Shown piece by piece: positions 25,510 through 35,316 of a stretch of DNA of 64,000 nucleotides. The notes under the pieces were generated by a model. The model made no database searches and was not told where the DNA came from. It saw only the letters and a program-made list of their open reading frames with translations. Position 1 is the stretch's first letter. Each line of letters starts with the position of its first letter. The stretch is from Campylobacter concisus (GTDB taxonomy: Bacteria > Campylobacterota > Campylobacteria > Campylobacterales > Campylobacteraceae), in NCBI RefSeq assembly GCF_003048675.2, contig NZ_CP060707.1:1240001-1304000 (forward strand), in the 5' to 3' direction. A program made the position numbers and the translations under genes.

Positions 25510-26220
25510 TCATTTGCCAAATTTAGCAAGCGCTCTTTGGTAGTCCTCTTCGCTATCGATGCCGATACTTTGACTTTCAACCTCTAGCATTGCTATCTTT
25601 TTGCCATTTTCTAGGGCGCGCAGCTGCTCGAGTTTTTCGGTGTTTTCAAGGCTTGAAGGCAAGAGGCCGCAAAACTCTTTTAGGCTCTTTACGCTGTATC
25701 CGTAGATGCCAAGGTGTGCCTTGTAGCTTTTACACTCGCTTCTGTTAAATGGTATCCTCGATCTTGAAAAGTAAAGCGCATAGCCCTCAAAATCAGTCAC
25801 CACTTTGACCAAATTTTTATCATCTGCAAACTCATCGTCCATCTTTTTATAGCAAGAAAACATAAAGGCATTTTGCCTATTTTGCTCGCAAAATGCCCTA
25901 AATTTAGCGATATTTTCAGGCTCGATAAATGGCTCGTCAGCCTGAACATTTATGATGATCTCGCTCTCGCTTAGCCCCAAAATTTGCGCCGCTTCGTTTA
26001 TCCTGTCAGTGCCACTTTGATGATCTTTGCTAGTTAGCACAGCTTTTATGCCGTGAGCCTTGGCGATATCAAGCACGCTTGGCTCATCCACAGCAACCGC
26101 CACATCGTCCACGCCGCTTACTCTAAGAGCCGTCGCCACAAACATCGGCACGCCGTTTATCTCTTTTAAAATTTTATTACTAAACCTTGTTGAGGCAAGG
26201 CGGGCTGGGATGATTATCAT
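25510..26220 (-). CDS. kdsB: CMP-KDO synthetase
   Basis: A 236-residue cytidylyltransferase that activates KDO with CTP for lipopolysaccharide core synthesis. The start is ATG 26220, overlapping the thrC stop by four bases (ATGA), because the family begins at MIIIPARLASTRFSNK; this nucleotide-binding loop is intact. DHQSGTDRINEAA, NVQADEPFI and YFSRSRIPF are the remaining family motifs. It is the last gene of the nadE-degT-lpxK-cutA-thrC-kdsB string, and together with lpxK supplies LPS biosynthesis. Confidence 0.96.
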   Translation of the reverse strand: MIIIPARLASTRFSNKILKEINGVPMFVATALRVSGVDDVAVAVDEPSVLDIAKAHGIKAVLTSKDHQSGTDRINEAAQILGLSESEIIINVQADEPFIEPENIAKFRAFCEQNRQNAFMFSCYKKMDDEFADDKNLVKVVTDFEGYALYFSRSRIPFNRSECKSYKAHLGIYGYSVKSLKEFCGLLPSSLENTEKLEQLRALENGKKIAMLEVESQSIGIDSEEDYQRALAKFGK

Positions 26221-27680
26221 CGCTCGATCCATTCTAGGACGCACTTTTCGATCTCGTCCTCTTTTATGATATTTTTATGCAAAATTTTCGCACTAAATAG
26301 CGAGTTTATCGAGCTTGGCACGCTGTCATTTAAGATTTTAGCGGTCTTTGCCAGCGCATCTTTTTCATCTTTTGTATCTTTGATCTGGCACGCTTTGATC
26401 ATGCTTGGCGTAAATTTCACCCAGTGCGCGGTCGATGTGATGACGTTTATGCGGCCAGCATCCACCATCTTAAAGCAAGTAGCCGTATGCGGATCGATCG
26501 CGTAGCCGCTCTTTGCGAGCTTTGCGATGTATGCCTCGCACTCTTTATCGTCGCACCAGCTGGCCTCAAAGTCCTCTTTTAGCGCTTCAAGCTCTTGCTT
26601 GCTAAGCTTATAAAATTTATCTTTTGCTAGGCTTTGCATGAGTTCATTTGTTCTAACGCTACCAAATTTATCAAACAGCAAGCGCTCGACGTTTGAGCTT
26701 ATTAAAATGTCCATGGCTGGGCTTATCGTCTTAACCAGCTTTTTATCCCTTAGGTCGTAAACGCCGGTGGTGAAAAACTGCGTCAAGATATTGTTTGCGT
26801 TTGAGGCGATCTTGATCTTGCCGATCTTTGCGCCCATTTTTTTAGCGTAATACGCCCCGAGTGCGTTGCCGAAATTTCCACTTGGCACGATGATGTCAAA
26901 ACTCTCGTTTGCCTTAAGTGCCTTTTGTTTTAGCAAATTTGCGTAGGCGTAGGCGTGGTAGATGATCTGGAAGAGAATTCTGCCAAAATTTACCGAGTTT
27001 GCCGCGCTTAGTTTAAGGCGCTTTTTCTTAAGCTCAGATTTAAATTTATCATTTGCAAGCAGCGTTTTTAGCGCTCTTTGAGCGTCGTCAAAGTCGCCTT
27101 TTATGCCAAAAACCTTTAAATTTTCACCCTGCATGGTCTGCATTTGCAGCTTTTGCACCTCGCTCGTGCCGCCATCTGGATAGAGGCAAACGACCTTAAT
27201 ATTCTCGTCGTTTGCAAAGGTTTGAAGTGTCGCAGGGCCCGTGTCGCCGCTAGTTGCGCACATGATAAGGTATCTTTCGCCTCTCTCTTTTGCTAGCTGA
27301 CTAAGCAGCGAGCCAAAGGGCTGAAGCGCCATATCCTTAAACGCTCTTGTTGGACCGTGATAGAGCTCATTTACGTATAAATTTTTATCTATTTTTTTAA
27401 AAATGACTGGGTGCTTTGGATCATCAAAGCTTGCATATCTCTTGAGCGCCTTTTTGAAAAACGCCTCAGATACATCAAATTTAAATAGCGAGATGATGTG
27501 AAGTGCGAGCTTTTCGTAGCTTAGGTTTGAGAGCTCTTGCCACTTTGCCTTTGTGATCTTTGGTAGCTTCTTTGGCGCGTAAAGTCCGCCGTGAGCGGAG
27601 CTTGGGCTAAGCATAGCTGTGCTTAAATTTACGTTTTTTACCTTTTCATCTTTCACGCTTCTAGTTGGTGTTAGTCTCAT
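26217..27680 (-). CDS. thrC: Threonine synthase
   Basis: A 487-residue PLP enzyme converting O-phosphohomoserine to threonine. The ATG at 27680 is preferred (AAAGG upstream, overlapping the cutA stop by three bases); the frame is open 33 bases further to a TTG inside cutA. The PLP lysine is Lys115 in GPTRAFKDMALQPFG; the phosphate loop is CATSGDTGPATLQTF; PSGNFGNALGAYYAKKMG is a further conserved segment. The N-terminus LSTAMLSPSSAHGGLYAP is the threonine synthase type with substrate loop. lysC at 53.7 kb feeds the same aspartate pathway. Confidence 0.96.
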   Translation of the reverse strand: MRLTPTRSVKDEKVKNVNLSTAMLSPSSAHGGLYAPKKLPKITKAKWQELSNLSYEKLALHIISLFKFDVSEAFFKKALKRYASFDDPKHPVIFKKIDKNLYVNELYHGPTRAFKDMALQPFGSLLSQLAKERGERYLIMCATSGDTGPATLQTFANDENIKVVCLYPDGGTSEVQKLQMQTMQGENLKVFGIKGDFDDAQRALKTLLANDKFKSELKKKRLKLSAANSVNFGRILFQIIYHAYAYANLLKQKALKANESFDIIVPSGNFGNALGAYYAKKMGAKIGKIKIASNANNILTQFFTTGVYDLRDKKLVKTISPAMDILISSNVERLLFDKFGSVRTNELMQSLAKDKFYKLSKQELEALKEDFEASWCDDKECEAYIAKLAKSGYAIDPHTATCFKMVDAGRINVITSTAHWVKFTPSMIKACQIKDTKDEKDALAKTAKILNDSVPSSINSLFSAKILHKNIIKEDEIEKCVLEWIER

Positions 27681-27991
27681 TTTTTGCCTTTTGTGGTTGA
27701 TTTTTTTATCCAATTTTCATATTTTTTAAAAACCTCTTTTGGCTTAAGTGTCAAAATTTCTGGGGTTTCGTAGCTGTGGTGCTTTCTTATAAATTTAGCC
27801 ACTTTTTTAAATTTCACGTCCGTTTTTATGAGTAAAATTTGCTCTTTTTCATCACAAAGCTTCTCTTGCCAAAGATAAATGCTCTTTGCGCTAAAGCTAC
27901 TCACGCAAGCTGCAAGGCCCTTTTTTACGAGCTTTTTGCTTAGTTTTTTTGCCTCTTTTTTCTTTGCGACTGAGGTGATTAAAATTCTCAT
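27677..27991 (-). CDS. cutA: CutA divalent-ion tolerance protein
   Basis: A 104-residue protein matching the small trimeric CutA family: start ILITSVAKKKEAKKLSKKLVKKGLAACV, central YLWQEKLCDEKEQILLIKTDVKFKKV and terminal HSYETPEILTLKP. CutA forms tight trimers with a PII-like ferredoxin fold; a role in copper tolerance was proposed in E. coli but its biochemical function is unsettled. It lies between lpxK and thrC and overlaps thrC by a few bases, so it is co-translated. C. jejuni lacks it at this place as far as I recall. Confidence 0.88.
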   Translation of the reverse strand: MRILITSVAKKKEAKKLSKKLVKKGLAACVSSFSAKSIYLWQEKLCDEKEQILLIKTDVKFKKVAKFIRKHHSYETPEILTLKPKEVFKKYENWIKKSTTKGKK

Positions 27992-28041
27992 TTTGATCTA
28001 AATTTTCCTTTTAAAAAGTGGCTCATTATAACAAAATGGGC

Positions 28042-28962
28042 TTAAATTTGCTGCGCCAAAACCTTTTTAAACTCCTCGCTTAGCGTAACTTCAAGCGTTA
28101 CAAGCGATACTCTCAGCCCAAAATCCTTTACCTTTACATAGTCTTTTTGTGTCATCAAAAGCGAGGTGGCGCCGTAGGTTTGTAAAATTTCGCTTAGCTC
28201 TTCTTTTGAAAAGTCGTAGTGATCAGGGAAAAATACCTGTCCCACGCACTCGCTAAAAAATGCCTCAAGGCGCGCTGGGTTTGCTATGGCGGTAACTAGC
28301 ACCATTTTTTCGGTTTTATTTAAAATTTCGCTCTTTCTAAAGTGAGTTTGCCCCTCATGCGCTATAAAATCACCAAATTTATAAAAGCTAAATGGATATC
28401 TATAAGCCCCACTTGGCAGGCAAAGCTTTAGCTTTGGCTCTGGGTTTGGACGTACCAAGATGTCAAATTTAGCTATGTCAAATTTAGAAAACCCATCATC
28501 CAGTAAGATATACTTTGCGCCATGCTTTTTGGCGTAGTCTATGGCTACTTTTCTATCTTCGCTCACTATCACATTTGCGTTTTTGAGGCTTGTGGCATAT
28601 ATCATCGCCTCATCGCCACTTGCTGCCACGTCAAGTAAAATTTCGCCATCTCTTGCGACAACTTGCATGCCTTTGCTCTTTCTTTTATAGCCTCTAAGAA
28701 TGATAAAAGCGCCCTCATAATTTTTAGCGATAGCGACACAAAGTGGTGTTTTGCCGCTTCCTCCAAGGGTTAAATTTCCAACGCTTATTATCTTTATGCC
28801 TAGATCTTTTTTTCGCGCGCTAAATTTCTTGCAAATAACGACTAGAGCATAGATAAGACTTAGTGGCAGAAGTAAAAATGCTAGTAAAATTTGAAAGAAA
28901 TTTGGGCGAAAGAAGTAGTCATTCGCCCATGCGTGTAAAAGGATGTTAAATTTCTTAAACAC
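28042..28962 (-). CDS. lpxK: Tetraacyldisaccharide 4'-kinase LpxK
   Basis: A 306-residue inner-membrane-associated kinase that phosphorylates the 4' position of the lipid A precursor. An N-terminal hydrophobic helix (about 22-45, [22 protein letters not shown]) is followed by the P-loop [13 protein letters not shown] (62-74) and the RGYKRKSKG and [13 protein letters not shown] motifs. The C-terminal part carries [13 protein letters not shown] and MTQKDYVK, both typical of LpxK. It overlaps the DegT-family gene by eight bases. Confidence 0.95.
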   Translation of the reverse strand: MFKKFNILLHAWANDYFFRPNFFQILLAFLLLPLSLIYALVVICKKFSARKKDLGIKIISVGNLTLGGSGKTPLCVAIAKNYEGAFIILRGYKRKSKGMQVVARDGEILLDVAASGDEAMIYATSLKNANVIVSEDRKVAIDYAKKHGAKYILLDDGFSKFDIAKFDILVRPNPEPKLKLCLPSGAYRYPFSFYKFGDFIAHEGQTHFRKSEILNKTEKMVLVTAIANPARLEAFFSECVGQVFFPDHYDFSKEELSEILQTYGATSLLMTQKDYVKVKDFGLRVSLVTLEVTLSEEFKKVLAQQI

Positions 28963-30085
28963 GAGATTTAGAAATTTCTTTTACTGTGCTGCAGATGTAT
29001 TGCACCTCTTCGTCGCTCAAACTATGATATATAGGTAGCGACAAGACTTGTTGATATGTCTTTAGAGCATTTGGGAAGTCATTTACTTTAAGCGAATATT
29101 TATTTTTATAATAACTTAGCAAATGTATCGGTATGTAGTGCAACGAAGTGTGAATTCCACGCTCCAAAAGCTCTCTAGCAAAGCTGTCGCGGTTTTTATT
29201 TATCTTGATGATGTACTGAGTGTAGATGTGCTCGCGTTTTTTGACTGGAGTTGTGATGTTGTGACACTCTTTAAGCTCTTTATCGTAAATTTCAGCGATC
29301 TTTTTTCTACGTTTTATAAGCTCGTCTGTCTTTTCAAGCTGAGCGATAGAAAATGCCGCATTTATCGAGTTTATGTCATATTTTAAACCGATATCAACGA
29401 CGTCGTAGATGTAGCTTAAACTACCAAATTTATCTATACCATTTACAAGGGCATAGTTACGAAGTAGTTTTGCTTTTTTATAGACCTCTTCGTCATTTGT
29501 CGTGAAAAATCCAACTGTTGAGATAGGATTTTGCACGCGTGAGTTTGTCTGAAAGCATGACAAAAACGAGTCTGAACCGACTTTTTTGCCATTATAAGTT
29601 AGTCCTATGCCTCGGTTTGCATCATCTAAAACGACTATGCCATATTTTTCGCAGATAGCCTTTATCTCATCAAGTCTAGCGCTTTGTCCAGCGATGTGTG
29701 AGATAAAAGCACATTTTAGTTTCTTGTGATTTTGCTCTTTTAGCACCTTTTCAAGGGCTTCTGGGCTGATGTTAAAATCCTCTTCATCGATATCAACAAA
29801 GATAGGCTCGGCATCAAAATGTCTAACAGCCTGAGCCACGCTAGGGAAGGCATTTACTGAGCAGATGACCTTATCACCGCGCTTTGTGTCCATCGCGCTT
29901 AGAGCCAGATGATGCGCTGCTGCGATGTTGTTTGTAGTGATAACAAATTTAGCACCAAAGTACTCTTTTAGCTTTTCTTCAAATTTAGCAACCGTATCGG
30001 TGGTATTTTCAGAATGCAAAGCCTCTTCGATAAGCTCACTCTCACGCTCAGTGATAGTTGGTTTGTAAAACGGAATTTCTCTCAT
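28955..30085 (-). CDS. DegT/DnrJ/EryC1-family protein lacking the PLP lysine
   Basis: A 376-residue protein with the overall sequence of sugar aminotransferases ([81 protein letters not shown]). In active members the Schiff-base lysine follows FSFH-x-x-K; here the ungapped equivalent is [11 protein letters not shown], so the lysine is replaced by Val184 and the usual DAAH/DASH His by Arg (DANR). It may therefore not use PLP as an aminotransferase, and could be a regulator, a binding protein or a changed enzyme. The gene sits between nadE and lpxK, 10 bases after nadE and overlapping lpxK by eight. A link to LPS sugars is suggested only by location. Confidence 0.75.
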   Translation of the reverse strand: MREIPFYKPTITERESELIEEALHSENTTDTVAKFEEKLKEYFGAKFVITTNNIAAAHHLALSAMDTKRGDKVICSVNAFPSVAQAVRHFDAEPIFVDIDEEDFNISPEALEKVLKEQNHKKLKCAFISHIAGQSARLDEIKAICEKYGIVVLDDANRGIGLTYNGKKVGSDSFLSCFQTNSRVQNPISTVGFFTTNDEEVYKKAKLLRNYALVNGIDKFGSLSYIYDVVDIGLKYDINSINAAFSIAQLEKTDELIKRRKKIAEIYDKELKECHNITTPVKKREHIYTQYIIKINKNRDSFARELLERGIHTSLHYIPIHLLSYYKNKYSLKVNDFPNALKTYQQVLSLPIYHSLSDEEVQYICSTVKEISKSRV

Positions 30086-30095
30086 CTTTAATCCT

Positions 30096-30833
30096 TTAAA
30101 TTTTCACTATCAACGGCATTTGTCGTTTAAACCTGTTTGACACAACTCTATTTTCTATATCCAAGACCGCTTTTAATCCAAACTTTTTGATGGCTTGCTC
30201 CTTGTTATTTTCTAAATTTTGTAAAATTTCATCAATGACAGCGTAGCTGTAACCTATGTCGCCCTCGTCACTTTGCCCATCCCAAAGATCGGCTGAAGGT
30301 GCTTTTTTGATAAAATTTTCATCAACACCAAGATGTTTTGCAAATTCAAAAATTTCACTCTTATAAAGCTCTCCGATAGGATTTATCGCGCACGCCAAAT
30401 CCCCAAATATCGTGCCATAACCAAGCATAAGCTCACTTTTGTTGCTTGTGCCGATGACTAGAGCGTTTATACTAGATGAATAATCATAAAGCAAGCTCAT
30501 TCTAACTCTAGCTGCTAAATTCCCTTTTCTTAAATTGCTTAAATTTACATCTATCGTTTTGTAAAAGGCATTTAAAATGCCCTCTATGGACAAAACCTTA
30601 TATTTTATGTTTAGTTTTTCGCATAAATTTAAGGCGTCGTCCATATTTTGTCTGTTTGATGATGCTGTTGGCATAATGAGTGCATGAGTTTCATCTGGCT
30701 TTGCTCTCGCACAAAGTGTCGCAACCACAGCAGAATCAATACCGCCGCTTACTCCTAATAGTAGTTTTTTACCTTTAGTTTTATCTTTTAAGCTAAAAAC
30801 TAAGGTTTCTTCTATTTTTTGATACCCCTTCAT
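30096..30833 (-). CDS. nadE: NAD+ synthetase
   Basis: About 245 residues from ATG 30833 (MKGYQKIEETL), with AGGG close upstream; an in-frame TTG lies 33 bases earlier. The PP-loop SGGIDSAVVATL (29-40) binds ATP; GTSNKSELMLGYGTIFGDLACAINPIGELYKSEI is the conserved NAD synthetase core and KKAPSADLWDGQSDEGDIGYSY the C-terminal deamido-NAD site. No glutaminase domain is present, so ammonia is the nitrogen donor. Divergent from the MBL hydrolase at 30954, as in C. jejuni (Cj0809c/Cj0810 from memory). Confidence 0.95.
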   Translation of the reverse strand: MKGYQKIEETLVFSLKDKTKGKKLLLGVSGGIDSAVVATLCARAKPDETHALIMPTASSNRQNMDDALNLCEKLNIKYKVLSIEGILNAFYKTIDVNLSNLRKGNLAARVRMSLLYDYSSSINALVIGTSNKSELMLGYGTIFGDLACAINPIGELYKSEIFEFAKHLGVDENFIKKAPSADLWDGQSDEGDIGYSYAVIDEILQNLENNKEQAIKKFGLKAVLDIENRVVSNRFKRQMPLIVKI

Positions 30834-30953
30834 TGTCCCTTTGCCTAAATTTGCTTCCTTTTGCAAAAATTATACTAATTAAATTTAAAATTTTTCTTTA
30901 AGTTTAAGTAAAAAGATGTAAATATTTAAGAAATGATAAATTTAAGGTAAGAA

Positions 30954-31556
30954 ATGAGAGTAATGCATAAAAGTTTTGGCGATTTTGGGACAAATTGCTA
31001 CATCGTTACCAAAAATGGCTCAAGTTTAGTGATAGATCCAGGCGATGGGGCAAAAAAATGGGTTTTGCAAAATGCACAAAATTTAAAGGCGATACTTTGC
31101 ACTCATGGGCATTTTGACCATATTTACGACGTGAGCGAGCTAAAAAATGAGCTAAAAATCCCAGTTTATATCAATAAATTTGACGCTTTTATGTGTGAGA
31201 GTGACATTTTTGGCTATATGAAAAACACCTTTGTGCCAGATGTTTTGGCTCAAGGAGATGAGAGCTTTGTAGTGGGTGACTTTTCTTTTAAATTTCATCA
31301 TTTTCCAGGGCATACGCCAGGCTGCTCGATGATAGAGATAGATGACGCGATCTTTAGTGGGGATTTTTTATTTAAAGGTAGCATCGGACGCTGGGACTTT
31401 CCATATTCGGATAAAAATGAGATGCTAAAAAGCCTAGAAAAATGTAAAAATCTAAAGGGTGACTTCGCACTTTATCCAGGACACGGCGAAAGTAGCACGC
31501 TAAAAGCCGAGCAACAAGAGCTTGATAGATGGGTGGAGATCGTTAAAAGATCTTGA
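30954..31556 (+). CDS. Glyoxalase II-like metallo-beta-lactamase hydrolase
   Basis: A 200-residue cytoplasmic hydrolase with a dinuclear metal site: THGHFDH at 50-56, His in FPGHTPGCSM, Asp in FSGDFLFKGSIGRWDFP and His in YPGHGESSTL. These match the short GloB-like subfamily that cleaves thioesters such as S-lactoylglutathione or related acyl-thiols; Campylobacter lacks glutathione, so the true substrate is uncertain. AAGGTAAGAA precedes the ATG. It is divergent from nadE and convergent with dnaK. Confidence 0.88.
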   Translation: MRVMHKSFGDFGTNCYIVTKNGSSLVIDPGDGAKKWVLQNAQNLKAILCTHGHFDHIYDVSELKNELKIPVYINKFDAFMCESDIFGYMKNTFVPDVLAQGDESFVVGDFSFKFHHFPGHTPGCSMIEIDDAIFSGDFLFKGSIGRWDFPYSDKNEMLKSLEKCKNLKGDFALYPGHGESSTLKAEQQELDRWVEIVKRS

Positions 31557-31676
31557 TTTTTTGGGTGCGGCTAAATTTTTGCATTTTAGAAATTTATACT
31601 TTTTATCTTATAAGATGATGTCGTGAGCGTGTGCTAAGAAGTGTTTAGAAGTTTAAATTTATAGATTAAATTTAAA

Positions 31677-31700
31677 AGAGCAAGGCAAGCGCCCTGCTCT
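31677..31700 (-). terminator. dnaK operon terminator
   Basis: AGAGCAAGGC (31677-31686) and GCCCTGCTCT (31691-31700) form a 10 bp stem with one mismatch and an AAGC loop; on the minus strand TTTTAAATTT follows. It lies just after the dnaK stop. Confidence 0.75.
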
Positions 31701-31707
31701 AGGAGTT

Positions 31708-33582
31708 TTACTCGACTTCAGCGTCTATGACGTCGTCGTCTTTTTTGTTATTTCCGCCGTTTGCACCAGCGTTTTCATCTTTTTTATACATAGCTTCTGC
31801 TAGTTTGTGGCTAGCTTTGCTTAGAGCTTCTACTTTTGCATCGATTTGCTCTTTTGAAGAGTTTTCATCTTTTAGAACCTCTTTTAGATCATTTAGCGCA
31901 GCTTCGATGTTGCTTCTATCTTCAGCTGGGACTTTCTCGCCAAGCTCGCTCATGCTCTTTTCAGTTTGATGAACAAGCGCGTCTGCTTGGTTTCTAGCCT
32001 CAACTGCATCTTTGCGCTTTTTATCCTCTTCTTTGTGAAGCTCAGCATCTTTTACCATGCTATTTATCTCATCTTCGCTAAGACCGCTTGATCCTGAGAT
32101 AGTGATGTTTTGGGCTTTGCCAGTAGCTTTATCTTTTGCTGAAACGGTTAAAATTCCGTTTGCGTCGATGTCAAATTCAACTTCGATTTGAGGCACGCCT
32201 CTTGGAGCTGCTGGGATGCCCTCTAAGTTGAAGTTACCAAGTGATTTGTTATCCCTTGCAAACTCACGCTCACCTTGTAAAACCATGATAGTAACGGCAC
32301 TTTGGTTATCTTCAGCAGTTGAGAATACTTGACTTTTCTTAGTTGGTATAGTTGTGCCTTTTTCGATGATCTTAGTCATCACGCCACCAAGTGTCTCGAT
32401 ACCAAGGCTAAGTGGAGTAACATCAAGGAGTAGAACGTCTTTAACATCGCCTTTGATAACCGCACCTTGGATCGCAGCACCGATAGCCACGACTTCATCT
32501 GGATTTACGCTCTTATTTAGCTCTTTGCCAAATGCCTTTTTAACCTCTTCTTGAACAAGTGGCACACGAGTTGAACCGCCAACCATTACGACCTCTTTGA
32601 TGTCACTCTTGCTTAGGCCTGCATCTTTGATGACTTCATTTATCTTAGTGATAGTCTCGCCAACAAGTGAGTCGATCATGCCTTCAAATTTAGCGCGAGT
32701 TAGCTTTTTGACAAGGTGTTTTGGACCAGTCGCATCAGCTGTGATAAATGGTAAATTTATCTCAGTCTCTTGAGCTGAGCTTAGCTCTTTTTTAGCATTT
32801 TCAGCTGCTTCTTTTAAGCGTTGAAGCGCCATGATATCGCCTTTTAGATCGATACCAGTTTCGTTTTTAAACTCACTTACTAGCCAGTCGATGATCTTGT
32901 TATCAAAGTCATCACCACCTAAGAATGCGTTACCGCCAGTTGCCAAAACTTCAACGATGTTATCGCCAGTTTCAAGCACTGTAACGTCAAATGTACCGCC
33001 ACCTAGGTCATAAACTAAAATTTTCTCAGCCTCTTTTTTATCAAGACCATACGCAAGTGCCGCAGCTGTTGGCTCGTTGATGATACGAAGCACGTTTAGA
33101 CCAGCGATCGTTCCAGCTTCTTTTGTAGCCTTTCTTTGGCTATCGTTAAAGTATGCAGGCACAGTGATAACCGCGTCTGTCACGCTCTCGCCAAGATATG
33201 CTTCAGCGTCTTCTTTTAGTTTGATAAGAATTTTTGCTGAAATTTCTTGCGGAGTATAGACCTTGCCAGCGATCTCAACCGCGCAAGCACCATTTCTATC
33301 TACAACATGATATGGCAAGCGAGCCTTTGCCTCTTCAGCATTTTTTTCATTGCTCATCAAACCCATGATACGTTTGATAGAATATATCGTTTTTTCAGGG
33401 TTTGTAACTGCTTGACGTTTTGCAACATCACCTACTAGAATTTCACCTTTGTCTGTAAAAGCAACAACTGATGGAGTTGTGTTTTTACCCTCTTTGTTTG
33501 GGATAACCTTGCTCTCGCCGCGCTCAAAAACGCTCACACAAGAGTTTGTTGTACCTAAGTCTATACCTATAACTTTTGACAT
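31708..33582 (-). CDS. dnaK: Chaperone DnaK (Hsp70)
   Basis: A 624-residue Hsp70 of normal length. N-terminal ATPase signatures are [27 protein letters not shown] and [15 protein letters not shown]; the linker [15 protein letters not shown] leads to the substrate-binding domain, and the C-terminus ends in [10 protein letters not shown], close to the standard EEV-type tail. It assists folding and heat-shock recovery in the cytoplasm together with GrpE, encoded 32 bases upstream. As last gene of the hrcA-grpE-dnaK operon it should be under HrcA control through the CIRCE element at 34951. Confidence 0.99.
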   Translation of the reverse strand: MSKVIGIDLGTTNSCVSVFERGESKVIPNKEGKNTTPSVVAFTDKGEILVGDVAKRQAVTNPEKTIYSIKRIMGLMSNEKNAEEAKARLPYHVVDRNGACAVEIAGKVYTPQEISAKILIKLKEDAEAYLGESVTDAVITVPAYFNDSQRKATKEAGTIAGLNVLRIINEPTAAALAYGLDKKEAEKILVYDLGGGTFDVTVLETGDNIVEVLATGGNAFLGGDDFDNKIIDWLVSEFKNETGIDLKGDIMALQRLKEAAENAKKELSSAQETEINLPFITADATGPKHLVKKLTRAKFEGMIDSLVGETITKINEVIKDAGLSKSDIKEVVMVGGSTRVPLVQEEVKKAFGKELNKSVNPDEVVAIGAAIQGAVIKGDVKDVLLLDVTPLSLGIETLGGVMTKIIEKGTTIPTKKSQVFSTAEDNQSAVTIMVLQGEREFARDNKSLGNFNLEGIPAAPRGVPQIEVEFDIDANGILTVSAKDKATGKAQNITISGSSGLSEDEINSMVKDAELHKEEDKKRKDAVEARNQADALVHQTEKSMSELGEKVPAEDRSNIEAALNDLKEVLKDENSSKEQIDAKVEALSKASHKLAEAMYKKDENAGANGGNNKKDDDVIDAEVE

Positions 33583-33614
33583 ATTTTTCCTTTATTAGAT
33601 TTATTTTTTTAAAT

Positions 33615-34157
33615 TTAGTTTGCCACACTGACCATAGCTGGGCGCAAAACCCTACCATTTATCATATAGCCTTTTTGCAAAGCTTGCACGATCTGACCGC
33701 TTTGCTTCTCCTCGCTATCAACCCTTAAAACGGCATTATGCACATTTGGATCAAACTCGGCATCAGTTGCGATCTCGCTCACGCCATGCTTTTCAAAACA
33801 TTTCTTAAACTGATTTATCGTTATCAAAATGCCCTCTTTGATCTTTTTAGCAAATTCATCATCCTCTGGGTCAAAATTTGCAGCGATCTCGAGCGCGTCG
33901 ATGACTGGTAGCAAGTCCCTTGCAAATTTCTCATTTGCATAGCTTGCAACGTCTGCTTTCTCTTTTTCATAACGCTTTTTGATATTTTCAAACTCAGCAT
34001 TTGCTCTGTAATATTTATCAGTGATCTCGCCAAGCTCTTTTTCGAGCTTCTCCACTTTTGAGATATCGCTAAGTGCATCTAAATTTACGCTATCGTTAGC
34101 TGCCTCTTGCACAGGCTCGACCTCAGGTAGATTTTGCTCTTTTACCTCTTCGCTCAC
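33615..34157 (-). CDS. grpE: Nucleotide exchange factor GrpE
   Basis: A 180-residue protein: a charged N-terminal tail, long dimeric coiled coil (about 30-90, KVEKLEKELGEITDKYYRANAEFENIKKRYEKE) and the C-terminal beta domain (NQFKKCFEKHGVSEI, FDPNVHNAVLRVDSEEKQSGQIVQALQKGYMINGRVLRPAMVSV). It releases ADP from DnaK. The start is GTG at 34157, overlapping the hrcA stop (GTGA) with AGGAGG five bases upstream. Confidence 0.97.
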   Translation of the reverse strand: MSEEVKEQNLPEVEPVQEAANDSVNLDALSDISKVEKLEKELGEITDKYYRANAEFENIKKRYEKEKADVASYANEKFARDLLPVIDALEIAANFDPEDDEFAKKIKEGILITINQFKKCFEKHGVSEIATDAEFDPNVHNAVLRVDSEEKQSGQIVQALQKGYMINGRVLRPAMVSVAN

Positions 34158-34957
34158 GCGGCCTCCTTTATTAGATTTATAAATTTCACATAATCAGTAT
34201 AAACACTGCCAGCGCAGATCATCTGCGCCTCACTACCAAGGTAGTTTGCTTTAAATTTAAGCCCCATGTAATTTTCATCAAACATAGGAGAAAATGTAAG
34301 TTCTTCATCCATCTGCAAGCTAAAACTTGGGTCAAAAACCATCTTAAAGCTTCTATCCTTAAACATATCAAAGGCTAAAATTTCATTTTCTTGGAAGTAA
34401 ATTTTAGTCCTTTTAAGCTCTCTTATCTTGTTTTTTAGTTCGCTTAAGCCAACTTGAGAGCAGATAAGCTCAAGCTTGTCTAAGCTAACTCCGATAAGGT
34501 TGTTTAAAAATTTATAAGTCCTGGCATCAAATTTAATAGCAATCTCATCGCCACTAAAATTTAAAACCAGATATCTATCATTTAAATTTAAAATTTCTAG
34601 CAACTCCTTGTCGATCGTGCCAAAAATCATACAATAAAGCTCAAACTCATCACAGAGCATCTTTAAGCTTCTTGGATCATTTATCTCTAAATTTATGTCG
34701 TTTTCGCCAAAAATTTCGCTCCAATATCTCCTCATCGCAGCGATAGTTGGGATCCTGCCGCCACTAATGTGAAGTTTTGTGATCTCACCCTCATCTGAAA
34801 GCTTTTTGAAATAAACACGTATCGTAGATGCCGGTATCGCCATACTCATGCGAGAGCCAAGCTCATTTGAGCCAATAGGCGCATTGTCCTGCAAATAGGC
34901 TTCAATGATAGAATTTAGTATCAAATCGCGTTTATTTGTTTTACTCACTTTTAGCAC
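34154..34957 (-). CDS. hrcA: Heat-inducible transcription repressor HrcA
   Basis: A 267-residue repressor; N-terminal winged helix (KRDLILNSIIEAYLQDNAPIGSNELGSRMSMAIPASTIRVYFKKLSDEGEI, about 9-62) binds CIRCE. The C-terminal part (YMGLKFKANYLGSEAQMICAGSVYTDYVKFINLI) is compatible with the HrcA core though shorter and more diverged than the 340-residue Bacillus protein, as is usual in epsilonproteobacteria. Start choice is uncertain: GTG 34957 lies inside the CIRCE arm, GTG 34948 (VSKTNKRD) is an alternative. Neither has a strong ribosome site. Confidence 0.9.
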   Translation of the reverse strand: MLKVSKTNKRDLILNSIIEAYLQDNAPIGSNELGSRMSMAIPASTIRVYFKKLSDEGEITKLHISGGRIPTIAAMRRYWSEIFGENDINLEINDPRSLKMLCDEFELYCMIFGTIDKELLEILNLNDRYLVLNFSGDEIAIKFDARTYKFLNNLIGVSLDKLELICSQVGLSELKNKIRELKRTKIYFQENEILAFDMFKDRSFKMVFDPSFSLQMDEELTFSPMFDENYMGLKFKANYLGSEAQMICAGSVYTDYVKFINLIKEAA

Positions 34958-34977
34958 TCTTTCTTTTTAATTGCTAA
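34951..34977 (-). promoter_or_regulatory. CIRCE operator of the hrcA-grpE-dnaK operon
   Basis: TTAGCACTC (34951-34959), a 9-base spacer, and AATTGCTAA (34969-34977) match the CIRCE consensus TTAGCACTC-N9-GAGTGCTAA with 16 of 18 arm bases. It overlaps the first possible hrcA start codon and lies just downstream of the promoter, so bound HrcA would block transcription. Confidence 0.9.
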
Positions 34978-34981
34978 GCGG

Positions 34982-35010
34982 ATTATACAACTTTAGTTTA
35001 TCAATGTCAA
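34982..35010 (-). promoter_or_regulatory. Perfect sigma70 consensus promoter for hrcA
   Basis: On the minus strand TTGACA (35010-35005) and TATAAT (34987-34982) are separated by exactly 17 bases. A complete -35 hexamer is unusual in Campylobacter, where promoters generally rely on the -10 box. Confidence 0.85.
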
Positions 35011-35316
35011 GTATATAAGTTAAAAAAATTTATTTATATATATTTAGCCTATATAACTAAACTTTTCTAATGCCTATAATATAAGCTTTGCGTAAAAAGA
35101 AATAAAATTTAAAACAAAATAAGAAATTTAACTTCAACATAAAAACCCGAAATTTCTAATTTTATTCAAAAATTTAAAAGCTTTTTATACGTTTTAACGT
35201 ATATTATAAATAATTTTTAGTATATTTAATACTTTATTTTGATATTTATATACTATTTTACATTATTTATATAATATTTTAGGTATATTTAATGATAAAT
35301 AACGTATAATTCTTCA
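35011..35316. other. Extremely AT-rich gap before the accessory HTH gene
   Basis: About 300 bases with very few G or C, between the hrcA promoter and the small regulator at 35317. It contains the palindrome at 35186-35203, two TAGTATATTTA/AGGTATATTTA words (around 35220 and 35281), and -10-like TATAAT boxes at 35270-35275 and 35305-35310. No coding frame is visible. Composition is more extreme than neighbouring gaps. Confidence 0.6.
35186..35203. promoter_or_regulatory. Palindromic operator candidate upstream of HTH gene
   Basis: TATACGTT (35186-35193) and AACGTATA (35196-35203) are perfect arms around TT. The half-site AACGTATA recurs at 35301-35308, overlapping the -10 box immediately ahead of the regulator gene. 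This pairing suggests autoregulation by the Cro/C1-like protein. Confidence 0.55.
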
